DNA of 64,000 bases. It comes from JAGLHV01 sp023143305 [NCBI: Clostridia bacterium]. GTDB taxonomy: Bacteria; CBDUZB01; JAGLHV01. Within the stretch, counting starts at the first letter, position 1. Each line of letters starts with the position of its first letter. The translations under genes were made by a program, and so were the position numbers. The stretch lies in NCBI GenBank assembly GCA_030637025.1, contig DAOVVV010000004.1, positions 1 to 64,000 of the forward strand, given 5' to 3'. Of this stretch, positions 1-7,946 are shown piece by piece. The notes under the pieces are model-generated. The model made no database searches. It was not told the origin of the DNA and saw only the letters and a program-made list of their open reading frames with translations.

Positions 1-1106
1 TCTAAATTACTTAATTCTCCCCGGCCGCCGGCAATGTTATTTAAAATTTCCCGTGCCCGTTTACTGCCTTCGCGACAAGGGGTACATTTCCCACAGGATT
101 CATAATCAAAAAATTCAATACACCGTTTAGCTATATCTACCAAACAACGCTCCTGATTAATAACAATAACCGCCCCGGAACCCAACATACTCCCTGCTTT
201 TTGCACATTAGGATAATCCATCGTTACACTCAAATCTTTATCCGTTAATAAACTGCTGGAAACCCCGCCCGGCAGGACTGCCTTTAATTTTCCTTTAACT
301 CCACCGCCGTGATTTTCTATTAACTCTCCTAAAGTAATATCCATAGGTAGTTCATATACCCCGGGTTTATTGACATCTCCGGAAAGGCAATACAATTTTG
401 TCCCGGGACATGCAGAAGACCCTACCTGAGAAAATTGTTTACCGCCTTTTAAAATAATTTCGGATATATTAGCAAAAGTTTCTACATTATTTAAAACCGT
501 AGGATTATTATTCAATCCCACAAAAGTGGGAAAAGGCGGCTTTACCCGCGATTGTCCTTTTTTCCCTTCCAATGAATCTAAAAGAGCCGTTTCTTCTCCA
601 CAAACATAAGCACCTGCCCCGCGATAAAGCTTAATTTTAAAAGAAAAATCAGAACCGAGAATGTTTTTTCCTAAAAGGTTTTTTTCTTCCGCCTGTTTAA
701 TAGCTTTTTCTAAGACCTCGTAAGCGTGATTATATTCTCCCCGGATATAAATAAACCCTACTTCAGCTTTTATGGCAAAGGCACAAATAATCATTCCTTC
801 CAGTACTAAATGCGGGTCTTTTTCTAAAATCTTCCGGTCTTTAAATGTCCCCGGTTCTCCTTCATCAGCGTTACAAACTACATATTTAGGGCCTTCTTTA
901 CTTTTTCTACTAAATTCCCACTTTAACCCTGTAGGAAAAGCCGCTCCACCCCGACCTACTAATTTAGACGTTTTCACTTCGGAAATAATTTCTTCCGGTT
1001 TCAAAGTAATCGCTTTTTTTAAAGCCTGATACCCTTCAGATGCAAGATAATCTTCAATATCAGCCGTATAACCCTTTTTTTCTATGTTTTTAAGAAGTAC
1101 CTTCAT
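1..1106 (-). CDS. NuoF/HydB-like NADH-binding flavoprotein subunit (3' end outside window)
   Basis: FMN- and NAD(H)-binding subunit of a complex I-like or NAD-linked [FeFe]-hydrogenase/bifurcating complex. The 368 visible codons show GRGGAAFPTGLKW (51-63), the NADH/FMN glycine-rich site; GAYVCGEE (165-172); and SCGKCTPCREG (337-347), the three-Cys start of a 4Fe-4S site whose fourth Cys lies past the window edge. There is no N-terminal thioredoxin-like ferredoxin domain, unlike many HydB proteins, so it is closer in form to NuoF, unless the missing C-terminus carries ferredoxin modules. ATG at 1106; the upstream SD-like stretch is GGGAGGGG. It follows nuoE and rex on the same strand. Catalytic partner subunits would be outside the window. 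Family certain; which complex it belongs to is inference. Confidence 0.93.
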   Translation of the reverse strand, partial: MKVLLKNIEKKGYTADIEDYLASEGYQALKKAITLKPEEIISEVKTSKLVGRGGAAFPTGLKWEFSRKSKEGPKYVVCNADEGEPGTFKDRKILEKDPHLVLEGMIICAFAIKAEVGFIYIRGEYNHAYEVLEKAIKQAEEKNLLGKNILGSDFSFKIKLYRGAGAYVCGEETALLDSLEGKKGQSRVKPPFPTFVGLNNNPTVLNNVETFANISEIILKGGKQFSQVGSSACPGTKLYCLSGDVNKPGVYELPMDITLGELIENHGGGVKGKLKAVLPGGVSSSLLTDKDLSVTMDYPNVQKAGSMLGSGAVIVINQERCLVDIAKRCIEFFDYESCGKCTPCREGSKRAREILNNIAGGRGELSNL

Positions 1107-1130
1107 TTTTTCCCCTCCCGCTAATTATTC

Positions 1131-1270
1131 TGTCATTCCGCACTCGATGCAGAATCCAAACCGCTTCCCCTGTCATTCCTATTTTACTCTGTCATTCCTG
1201 CGAAAGCAGGAATCCATTTTTCCGTCATTCCTGTTTTTTTCTGTCATTCCGCACTCAATGCGGAATCCAA
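1131..1270. repeat. cluster of short palindromic dispersed repeats
   Basis: Several copies of a 26-29 bp imperfect palindrome starting TGTCATTCC lie between nuoE and nuoF. Two forms occur: one with core GCACTCGATGC (1131-1158, 1242-1270) and one with core TGCGAAAGCA (1190-1216), plus partial copies at 1171 and 1223. The same forms recur at 1881-1945 and 54001-54030. They can fold as hairpins in nuoE-nuoF mRNA. Confidence 0.8.
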
Positions 1271-1284
1271 TCCACTATCTTTCC

Positions 1285-1734
1285 CTAACAACTCTTAATA
1301 ATTTCCTTAACTTTTTCCCCGGTTAATTCCCCATACTCTTTATCATTAATCATCATTGCCGGAGCCTGGTCACACAATCCCAAACAGGATACCTCTTCCA
1401 AGGTAAACTTTCCGTCCGAGGTTGATTCTCCCATCTTTATTCCTAAAACTTCTTTTAAGGTTTCTATAATTTTATTTGTTCCATTGAGATAGCAAGACAA
1501 AGAGGCACAAACCCTGATTACATATTTATTCTGTTTTTCCAGAGAAAACATAGAATAAAAGCTGACTACACTATAAATTTCTACCCGTGGAATATCTAAT
1601 TTTTCCGCTAAAAAATTCATTACTTCTTCACTTATTTGGCCTTCTTCCTCCTGAATAAAATGCAAACAAGGAAGCAATGCCTGCTGTTTGTTTTCAAACT
1701 TCTCCATTATTTGGTTAAGTTTTTCCTTTTCCAT
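1285..1734 (-). CDS. NuoE/HydC-like [2Fe-2S] thioredoxin-like subunit
   Basis: 149-residue electron-transfer subunit that pairs with the NuoF-like flavoprotein. Four cysteines with the family's spacing (C76, C81, C117, C121, in CASLSC and CLGLC) ligate a [2Fe-2S] cluster in a thioredoxin-like fold; an N-terminal helical region precedes it. Length is typical of NuoE/HydC (about 150-165). The ATG follows a strong SD (GGAGGTG, about 5 nt upstream). It sits between rex and the nuoF-like gene, same strand, and probably belongs to the Rex-controlled transcript. The gaps on both sides hold hairpin-forming repeats, unusual inside an operon. Confidence 0.95.
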   Translation of the reverse strand: MEKEKLNQIMEKFENKQQALLPCLHFIQEEEGQISEEVMNFLAEKLDIPRVEIYSVVSFYSMFSLEKQNKYVIRVCASLSCYLNGTNKIIETLKEVLGIKMGESTSDGKFTLEEVSCLGLCDQAPAMMINDKEYGELTGEKVKEIIKSC

Positions 1735-1820
1735 CGATACACCTCCACTCTTTACTTAATAATTTTTTAATATCCTTTATTTAAGACTCTCACCAAACTA
1801 TATTTCTTTTTTTTATTCTG

Positions 1821-1945
1821 CCTGCCCGCCAGTCCGTAAGGCGGGTCATTCCTGTTCTTTTCTGTCACCCCTGTCCTTTTCCGTCATTCCTGCGAAAGCA
1901 GGAATCCATCAATAGCTGTCATTCCGCACTCGATGCGGAATCCAA
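1821..1945. repeat. cluster of short palindromic dispersed repeats
   Basis: Between rex and nuoE: a CCTGCCCGCC...GGCGGG hairpin (1821-1845), then TGTCATTCC palindromes of both core types (1881-1909 and 1917-1945). Same families as at 1131-1270 and 54001-54220. Confidence 0.8.
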
Positions 1946-1948
1946 TCC

Positions 1949-2599
1949 TCATTTCTCTTTATGCTTAACAAAAAAAAGTAAACTTTCCAACTCACAAGCC
2001 ATATCCACATCAGATATAAATATACCATCGGGTATTTTAAGAATAACCGGCGCAAAATTTAAAATACCTCTAATCTTTAAACGCACCAATTCATCTACTA
2101 TACCCTGCGCTTTTTCCGGGGGAGCCGTTATTATGGCAATTCTAATTTGTTTTTCTTTTATTATTTTTCCTAAAGATTCAATATCCTCGATTTTTATACC
2201 GTTAATTGTTTTCCCGATTTTGGATTTATCACTGTCAAAAGCACAGGCAATCCTGATATTAAATTTAGAAAACCCTTCAAATTTTAAAAGAGCAGTCCCT
2301 AATTTTCCTGCACCGATTAACGCTATCGGCCATTTTTCATTTATCCCTAAAATAGTTTCTATTTCTTTAATTAATTTTTCTACTTCGTATCCCACACCCC
2401 GCTTGCCAAATCCTCCAAAGTAAGACAAATCCTTCCTGAACTGTTCGGCAGACACATTTAAAAATTCTATTATTTTAGCGGAAGAAATAACCGTAATGTT
2501 CTCTTTCCTGATTTTTCTCAAATTTCTCAAATATAAACTTAGTCTTTTTATCACATCAGGGGAAAAACATTTCTTTTTAATACAAATTTTCTCAGCCAT
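1949..2599 (-). CDS. rex: redox-sensing transcriptional repressor Rex
   Basis: 216-residue repressor that senses NADH/NAD+ and controls fermentative, hydrogenase and respiratory genes. It has an N-terminal winged helix (about 20-70) ending in the conserved RKDLSYFGGFGKRGVGY segment (55-71), then a Rossmann NAD(H) domain with GAGKLG (96-101) and a C-terminal swap helix. The ATG at 2599 is chosen because it follows GGAG at good spacing and lies downstream of a consensus promoter and Rex-type operator; the open frame 30 codons further upstream would begin inside or before that promoter. First gene of the likely rex-nuoE-nuoF operon, which fits the known link between Rex and NADH-dependent complexes. 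Confidence 0.96.
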   Translation of the reverse strand: MAEKICIKKKCFSPDVIKRLSLYLRNLRKIRKENITVISSAKIIEFLNVSAEQFRKDLSYFGGFGKRGVGYEVEKLIKEIETILGINEKWPIALIGAGKLGTALLKFEGFSKFNIRIACAFDSDKSKIGKTINGIKIEDIESLGKIIKEKQIRIAIITAPPEKAQGIVDELVRLKIRGILNFAPVILKIPDGIFISDVDMACELESLLFFVKHKEK

Positions 2600-2612
2600 C
2601 AATTCTCCTACT

Positions 2613-2659
2613 TTGTTACTAATTTCACAAAGTATAGCAAAAACACTTTTTTTTGTCAA
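2613..2659 (-). promoter_or_regulatory. rex promoter with overlapping Rex operator
   Basis: Minus strand: -35 TTGACA (2654-2659), 17-bp spacer, -10 TATACT (2631-2636), then directly TTGTGAAATTAGTAACAA (2613-2630), 16 of 18 positions matching the Rex consensus TTGTGAAnnnnTTCACAA. The operator covers the transcription start, so the operon is probably autorepressed by Rex when NADH is low. Confidence 0.88.
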
Positions 2660-2804
2660 GAAAAAAATTTCCTCCGATATAAAAATCAATGTTTCACACT
2701 TTTAGAGGTTTTTAAGATATCGGTTTGGTAAAAATAATGGTTACTTTTGTATTGTAGGGGGAAATAAAGGTATGGTTTTGTCAAATTCTAATCTTGCCTT
2801 TTCA

Positions 2805-2862
2805 TTCTCCCCATATCAATTATTTTCTACTTTCGGGATCTGACCCTTTTGTCCTCCCTCTA
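2805..2862 (-). repeat. dispersed repeat D (promoter-carrying family), copy 1
   Basis: Top-strand core CAATTATTTTCTACTTTC preceded by CTTTTCATTCTCC and followed by a TCTGACCC-type segment. Other copies: 3651-3704, 43177-43236, 46488-46545. On the minus strand the family carries a promoter-like TTGATA, 17 bp, CAAGAT here; this is the weakest of the copies. It overlaps the 3' end of the interrupted restriction gene and lies upstream of rex. Confidence 0.7.
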
Positions 2863-3578
2863 TTTTGTCCTAACCATGATGCAGAAAACGCCAGAATTGC
2901 ATCAAGAAGCTCACGTAGATACTTGGCATTAACAACTGATTTTGGAAGGAACTCCTCGTATTTGTCACGGCTTTGCCAGATTGCTTTAGAGACTGGGTTC
3001 GCCGGCTTACCAAGCATTGAATTCAAAAAACTATCGAAGGGGTACCCCCACATGTCGAGCACGATGAAACCGACTGCCTCTGCTGGAGTGATCGACTCAC
3101 CCTGTGAGTGTCGGAACGCGACATCGCTGACAGGAGGGTCGACATGTCCGACGAGAAAATCTGCACTTGTCCGGACTGTAGGCACCCAAAATGTTGTGCA
3201 CCAGCGTTCAAGGAATAGTTATTGAAAAGCTTCCCAGTCCAGTAAATGGATGTTCGTGTGCCGGACAACATCGTACGCACCAGATTGAAAGCCGTGGGAA
3301 GAAATGAATAAACCAAAGTGGGCGCCGGAATCGGCAACGATAGTTCGAAAGGTTTGGACCTCGCCTTGCGGCACTGGGGAAATCCAACGTTTGCATTCAC
3401 AAAGGTATATCGACTTAGGGGTTGTTGACAAATCAGTCGCGTAGACGTCAATCTCGGCTTTGCCGCGTGCCATAGTCACGGTTTTCTCCGTTTCCGCGAT
3501 AAACCCGCATTCCCGAAGGATTGCGGCAACACAACACTGCAGGTCTCGCCAGTCTTTTCCCGGTTGCTTCTCGATCAT
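2820..3578 (-). pseudogene. restriction-endonuclease-like gene with an in-frame TAA
   Basis: Two same-frame open segments (3578-3222 and 3218-2820) are separated by one TAA at 3219-3221. The first 119 residues are a PD-(D/E)XK nuclease domain of the Mrr/restriction-like type: EIDVYA supplies the acidic residue and YLCECKRW the ExK. Reading through the TAA gives WEAFQ-stop-LFLERW, where relatives as I recall them have an uninterrupted Gln-Glu/Lys-Leu-Phe segment; a single GAA-to-TAA change explains it. The ATG at 3578 has GGAGG 6 nt upstream. Base composition is near 50% GC against about one-third around it, so it was probably acquired horizontally. The N-terminal half might still be made as a short nuclease. 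Confidence 0.75.
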
Positions 3579-3650
3579 GTCTTGCCTCCAGTTTCGCCTA
3601 ACAATAAAAGAACCGATTTAATAAACAGGGACAGCTACCGTTTATTTTTT

Positions 3651-3704
3651 TGCTCTTTCTCAATTATTTTCTATTTTCGAGGTCTGACCCCTTTGTCTTT
3701 TTTT
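3651..3704 (-). repeat. dispersed repeat D, copy 2
   Basis: CTCAATTATTTTCTATTTTC followed by GAGGTCTGACCCCTTTG; lies between the ABC-3C ATPase stop (3718) and the interrupted restriction gene (3578). Same family as 2805, 43177 and 46488. The rest of 3579-3717 holds nothing I recognise. Confidence 0.7.
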
Positions 3705-3717
3705 GTAGTCCTAAACA

Positions 3718-5580
3718 TCAATCCTTTGTTTTTTTATTTTCAGGAAAAAAACCATATCTATCAACTTCCTTGTTTCTTGAAAAATGTTCATATGTTACAA
3801 TCTTCTTTATATTCTCTTCGGGGTCTTTATTCTCAAGAATAAATATTTGAAAATCTGTGTCCTTATTATATTTTGACAAACTCTTAAAGAATAATTTTTG
3901 AATGTCTTCTGAGAGTAAATCTTCTTTATCTTTTGTCATATCTTGCTCTTTATACGCTGTTAAAGGAGAGTCTAAAATAAGGAAGAAAGGATGACACTTA
4001 TCGTTGACCAAACAATATTTCATAAGCGCTACCATAAATGCTGATTCATAAATAGCCCTGAACCCTTTTCCAAAGTGATTTCTTGGTTTTCCGTCAATTT
4101 CAATATCATTCTCAGTCTTATCATAATAAACTGATTTACAGGGAATACCCCATTCATTCAGCACCTTCTTTATTTCGGCTGCAAATACATTATACAGCTC
4201 GTTTGCAATAGATCTCCCAGAAACACTTTTGCTCTTTTCTTCATATTTCGTTACATAGTATTTCTTTTCTTTATTTAAGATATTTATCCCTTCATTTATT
4301 ATTGATATCCTAAATTTGTCATCCTTTAGCTTTAGATATTCTTCGAGCTTCTTTCGATTTATATCTGTCATAGGTTTCAGTTTATTATTTATGTAAGTAT
4401 CCATTTGGTTAAATGATTCCATTTTAGCAGCATAATGCGTATTCAATTCTTGCTTTTCAATATTAAACTGTTCTAAAGTTTGCGAAAGCTCTTTCTGTTT
4501 TAGCTTAATATTTAATGATTCTGCCTCTAATGCTCCTACAATATTTTCTGACTTATCTTCCTCATAATTCTCTAATAATTTCTGACTGATTAGAGAACCA
4601 CATATAGGACAATTTACCTTTTTAAGTTGGTCAATATATTGCTTTCCTTCGTTAATAAACTCTAGTCTACCAAGATCGCTACTATAATGTTTATTTAACA
4701 GATTAAACCTTTTTTCCAGTTCTTTTATCTGGTTGATTTTATTACGTATTAATTCTATTTCTTTCCAAATATCCTCCCTTTTTTGCTCCTCTTCTATCAC
4801 ATTTTTATGTGAATTATTAATGATATTTGTAAATTCGTCTATCATTACATTTATTTCTTCGATCTCCAAACTTCGCACCTTTTTATTTAATTCTTCTAAT
4901 TGATTAGTTTTATGTATAATTGATTCCTCTATAAATTCAAGCTTACCTTTAATTTTACTTTTATATATTTCAGGATCTTTGACAAATTCTAACTCATCAT
5001 CATCTTTTCCAGATAAAATCAATTTAAAAACTGATTTTTCTACGGTTTTATTAACCACTTCTCCTGAATAAATAGGAGAATGTTTTGTAATTATCAATTC
5101 TTCATTAATGAGACACAATTTCGCAATATCTCTAAAACTTATTTCTCTTTTTTTATTTCTTTTATCAATACTTACCTTTTTGCCAACTAATCCTATTAGT
5201 TTTAGTAGAAAACAGGAAATATTTGAGTCGTTTTTAGAACTATGTTTTGCAGATAATTCCTCTGCAGGGACCTTATCAAAATCTTTCATTGGAGTTTTAG
5301 CAACATATATTTTTGAGTCGCCAAACTTTCTGCTTATTGTATATTTTTCATCATCATAAGTTATTAAGCTCAATCTTATTTCATCATATCCTTTTGCCTC
5401 TGCTATTTTATCCGGCTTTTTAGAACTCCCTAAAACATAGTTTATGCAATTAAAGACATAAGATTTACCCGTATTTGATGCCCCCTGGAGTATATTAAGA
5501 CCTTTTTCAAGGCATATTTTTGCGGGTTTCACTTCTCTCCCCACAACACATAGTTCTTTTATATAAAATCCTTTATGCAT
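3718..5580 (-). CDS. ABC-3C system ABC/SMC-type ATPase
   Basis: 620-residue ATPase of an ABC-three-component conflict system. Walker A is GASNTGKS (33-40); a long coiled-coil insertion (about 205-450) is broken by a zinc-hook-like CPICG (324-328); a degenerate signature region GKGFRAIYESAF (504-515) and Walker B FFLILDSPL (532-540) close the ATPase. This Rad50/SMC-like layout matches the DUF3732-type ATPases of ABC-3C systems. The ATG overlaps the 3' end of the middle-component gene by 8 bp and has GGAGGG in front, so the pair is translationally coupled. Third gene of the operon 7146-3718. Proposed role: a nucleic-acid or phage-triggered switch that releases or positions the nuclease of gene one. 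Function is inferred from family and context. Confidence 0.9.
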   Translation of the reverse strand: MHKGFYIKELCVVGREVKPAKICLEKGLNILQGASNTGKSYVFNCINYVLGSSKKPDKIAEAKGYDEIRLSLITYDDEKYTISRKFGDSKIYVAKTPMKDFDKVPAEELSAKHSSKNDSNISCFLLKLIGLVGKKVSIDKRNKKREISFRDIAKLCLINEELIITKHSPIYSGEVVNKTVEKSVFKLILSGKDDDELEFVKDPEIYKSKIKGKLEFIEESIIHKTNQLEELNKKVRSLEIEEINVMIDEFTNIINNSHKNVIEEEQKREDIWKEIELIRNKINQIKELEKRFNLLNKHYSSDLGRLEFINEGKQYIDQLKKVNCPICGSLISQKLLENYEEDKSENIVGALEAESLNIKLKQKELSQTLEQFNIEKQELNTHYAAKMESFNQMDTYINNKLKPMTDINRKKLEEYLKLKDDKFRISIINEGINILNKEKKYYVTKYEEKSKSVSGRSIANELYNVFAAEIKKVLNEWGIPCKSVYYDKTENDIEIDGKPRNHFGKGFRAIYESAFMVALMKYCLVNDKCHPFFLILDSPLTAYKEQDMTKDKEDLLSEDIQKLFFKSLSKYNKDTDFQIFILENKDPEENIKKIVTYEHFSRNKEVDRYGFFPENKKTKD

Positions 5581-6076
5581 TGTTATTGCCCTCCATTAAA
5601 TGAAACTCCCTTGAAAACTCAGCTCCCCATTTCCCAAGATTACTTTGTATAAATCCATTCAGTTTATTATCTGACATGGAATCGTAATTACTACAAACCC
5701 ATTTAGCCCTTTCATCCAACTCCTTTGAATAATTTGAATTAAAATGATCCAGAAATAAAGAAGTATTTTTATTTGAAATATATTTTATGCCCGATTTTGC
5801 ATACTTAACGCATATCAACTCTCTCGACAATAATAGATTAATCCCTTTTTGAATCACTTTCCTGCCTATTAGTATTTCACAAGATCGATTTGGCATTTCA
5901 GGATGCAAACTTTCTGGTGCGTCGGGTATATCAGAAGAATGAACTATCAAATAATTATAATAGATCAATCTTTGTATATCCAAAATACTTTTATTAGTAT
6001 TCCTAAATATATACAGTATTCTAAGACCTACTTCTAAAGGTGAGTTAAATAGAGAAGGGATTTCTATTTTTTCCAT
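5573..6076 (-). CDS. ABC-3C system middle component (MC2-like)
   Basis: 167-residue winged-helix-type adaptor. The pattern FNSPLEVGLRILYIF (10-24), then a long helix with LIVHSSDIPDAPESLHPEMP (43-62), then ISNKNTSLFLDHFNSNYSKE matches what I recall of ABC-three-component middle component 2: small DNA- or protein-binding linkers between ATPase and effector. The ATG at 6076 follows GAGGAGTG and overlaps the upstream effector gene by 13 bp; its own end overlaps the ATPase gene by 8 bp. This tight packing supports a single three-protein complex. Confidence 0.87.
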   Translation of the reverse strand: MEKIEIPSLFNSPLEVGLRILYIFRNTNKSILDIQRLIYYNYLIVHSSDIPDAPESLHPEMPNRSCEILIGRKVIQKGINLLLSRELICVKYAKSGIKYISNKNTSLFLDHFNSNYSKELDERAKWVCSNYDSMSDNKLNGFIQSNLGKWGAEFSREFHLMEGNNNA

Positions 6077-7146
6077 TTTATATCACTCCTCTCGTTGGAT
6101 AAATGATGGCAAATTCCTTTCTTATCATTAATCCCTGCACTGTTAATAAGAGGATTGTTCGTAATTACTATTTCTGTTGCCCTTCTTAATACTTTCTTTA
6201 ACCTGTCAAAACCATTATCTGCATCTTCTTCAACAGTGTCAATAATCCCATCGTATATTTCGTTTTTTAGTTTTTCAAAATAATTTAAATCGGGATCATA
6301 AATATCGCGAGAAAATCCTTTGAGAGATTCCGCGCAAAAAAAACAGGTTCTGTGCCTTTCAAAATCTGTTTTTATGTCGGGATAATTATCCAGTTTCTTG
6401 GAATTATTAATATCGTCTTTGAGATATTCGCTATATGCTCCAAGTATTTTTTTAATGTAAACGGATTCGCTTTCCTGAATTTTTTGCGGTGGTGATTTGG
6501 GCAACGGACGAGGCTTAGAAATACCACCAAAACGAGATGAGTAGTAACAAGTTTCTTTATATTGTTTGATAAACACCAGTGGCTCGATGTAATCAAACAT
6601 TGAGAAATCAAAACTATCTATATAACCACAAAAACTACCCTCTAAATCTATCTTTTTGCCAAAGCATATCTTACTCTTACAGATCCTATTCCATTTATTT
6701 TTTAATGTATCTCTAAGGGAAACCCCATTTTTTAACAAATCATGGACTTTTGCTACAACACCTGATTGCGAGACAAAAAAATATTTTTTAGGCGGAGCAA
6801 ATTCCTTCATATAACAGTAATAACATAGCTTGCCAATTTCAAGTATAACTTCCGATGTGCTTAATTTTTGCGCATAATGTTTACATTGATAATTATCCCA
6901 GACATCTTTTTTGTAATCTGAATAAGCTACTACATCCCTACCTTTATCGCCTGTGCCTCCAATATGACATACTTTTTCATATTTCAACTTTAAATACCCA
7001 TAGACCCATTCATGCACCATTTCTTCAAAAGTGCCTCCATCAATTACTTTGAGTAACTGTAATGGGGGAATAGGCTTAGAAATTATTTGAGCATTGGACA
7101 AATCAATTTTATAGTCAGGTTTTGTGAACTCTTGAACATGAGCCAT
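6064..7146 (-). CDS. ABC-3C effector: PD-(D/E)XK nuclease fused to ABC-3C C-terminal domain
   Basis: 360-residue effector subunit. The N-terminal nuclease-like domain has FEEMV (40-44), GDKGRDV (66-72) and QCKHY (87-91), that is E...D...QxK of the Mrr-like restriction fold. The C-terminal domain (about 255-360) has FFCAESLKGFSRD, an EIYDGI segment and the hallmark DKKGICHHLSNE (342-353) of the ABC-3C C-terminal dimerisation domain. The ATG at 7146 is preferred over an upstream TTG because that TTG is part of the SD (TTGGAG, 8-9 nt before the ATG). First gene of the operon; no promoter recognised. Known of the family: effectors cut nucleic acid when the ABC sensor fires. No key residue appears missing, so the system may be intact. 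Confidence 0.9.
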   Translation of the reverse strand: MAHVQEFTKPDYKIDLSNAQIISKPIPPLQLLKVIDGGTFEEMVHEWVYGYLKLKYEKVCHIGGTGDKGRDVVAYSDYKKDVWDNYQCKHYAQKLSTSEVILEIGKLCYYCYMKEFAPPKKYFFVSQSGVVAKVHDLLKNGVSLRDTLKNKWNRICKSKICFGKKIDLEGSFCGYIDSFDFSMFDYIEPLVFIKQYKETCYYSSRFGGISKPRPLPKSPPQKIQESESVYIKKILGAYSEYLKDDINNSKKLDNYPDIKTDFERHRTCFFCAESLKGFSRDIYDPDLNYFEKLKNEIYDGIIDTVEEDADNGFDRLKKVLRRATEIVITNNPLINSAGINDKKGICHHLSNERSDIKWKK

Positions 7147-7231
7147 ATACTTATTCTCCAATAATTTACCTATAAATACTTTTAGTTAGTTTGAACACCC
7201 AAACCTATTACGGAACTGCGTTCAGAACATC

Positions 7232-7300
7232 TTGGGGAACGTTGTTTAAAGTTTTAATTTATTAAAACATCTTTTTTTCAAGCCCTTTTTCTTTCGTTAT
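7232..7300. mobile_element. family B MITE-like element, left end only
   Basis: GGGGAACGTTGTTTAAAG... continues to CTTTTTCTTTCGTTAT, matching the left part of the element at 30463-30694, but the right inverted end is missing. Together with 7315-7573 it fills the 439-bp gap between the ABC-3C operon and the zinc-ribbon gene. Confidence 0.6.
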
Positions 7301-7314
7301 GGACATTGGGAAAT

Positions 7315-7573
7315 ATTGGGGAAGTTGCATCCTTTACTAACAAATTATTCTTTTTATTACTTTGGGTTCGTTTTTAGTTAATTCTTCCCTCTCCGGGATA
7401 ATTTGCCCATTCCATTTGAACTTATTTTCAAATCTTTTTCAAACTTGTTTCCGCTTAAACCAAGACAATCTATTGCTAAATTCACAACCACAACCCTTTC
7501 TCGTTTGTTTTGGTATGGCCCGATTATAACAACAGTTTTATAATTAGTCAAGTTACTACTCTACATCCCCAAT
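7315..7573. mobile_element. family A MITE-like element, copy 1
   Basis: 259-bp non-coding element bounded by ATTGGGGA and TCCCCAAT. Its body aligns along its whole length with 33572-33839 (shared blocks TTCGTTTTTAGTTA, TTCCGCTTAAACCAA, CTAAATTCACAA, AATTAGTCAAGTTACTAC). The ends are inverted repeats while the outermost bases differ between copies, as expected of an old MITE. No ORF inside. Confidence 0.7.
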
Positions 7574-7586
7574 GCTTCCCTTTTTT

Positions 7587-7790
7587 TTAACATATGAAAT
7601 CAGCTATTTTGTATCTTTGTTCTTTTCCATTAACTTCATTTACCAAGTATTCATCTTCTCTATAAAATTTTGTTTGACAATTTGGATCAGGACATCTATA
7701 TACATTTTGTTCAATATCATCCTTAACTAAAATATTTCTCCTTTTCTCCTTATCTCCACATATTGGACAAGCAATTTTTTCTTCGCACAT
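7587..7790 (-). CDS. small zinc-ribbon protein
   Basis: 67 residues with a Cys4 knuckle pair, CPICG (8-12) and CPDPNC (33-38), a typical zinc ribbon. ATG preceded by AAGGAAAT. Function unknown; small zinc ribbons in such positions can be nucleic-acid-binding regulators. It follows the membrane-protein gene 7919-8611 on the same strand. Not a family I can name. Confidence 0.6.
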   Translation of the reverse strand: MCEEKIACPICGDKEKRRNILVKDDIEQNVYRCPDPNCQTKFYREDEYLVNEVNGKEQRYKIADFIC

Positions 7791-7805
7791 GAATTATTTC
7801 CTTTT

Positions 7806-7946
7806 TCAATGTTTATAATTTAATGCTTTCTTATGCCACCCTTTTAAGATCTCTTTCATATCATTTTTTATCTCTCTTTTCTCATCCAAATCCTTCTTGC
7901 ATTTAATCTGGAAATAGATTAATTCTTTATGCGTTTTTTGATCCAT
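7806..7946 (-). CDS. possible 46-residue ORF overlapping the membrane-protein gene
   Basis: ATG at 7946 opens MDQKTHKELIYF... and runs 46 codons to TGA at 7806, overlapping the 3' end of the upstream gene by 28 bp. It is rich in Lys/Glu and would fill the gap between two genes. No clear SD. Could be chance. Confidence 0.3.
   Translation of the reverse strand: MDQKTHKELIYFQIKCKKDLDEKREIKNDMKEILKGWHKKALNYKH

Noticed and set aside
2600-2689. 30-codon N-terminal extension of rex
   Set aside because: Lies across the promoter and operator; the downstream ATG has a good SD and normal Rex length.
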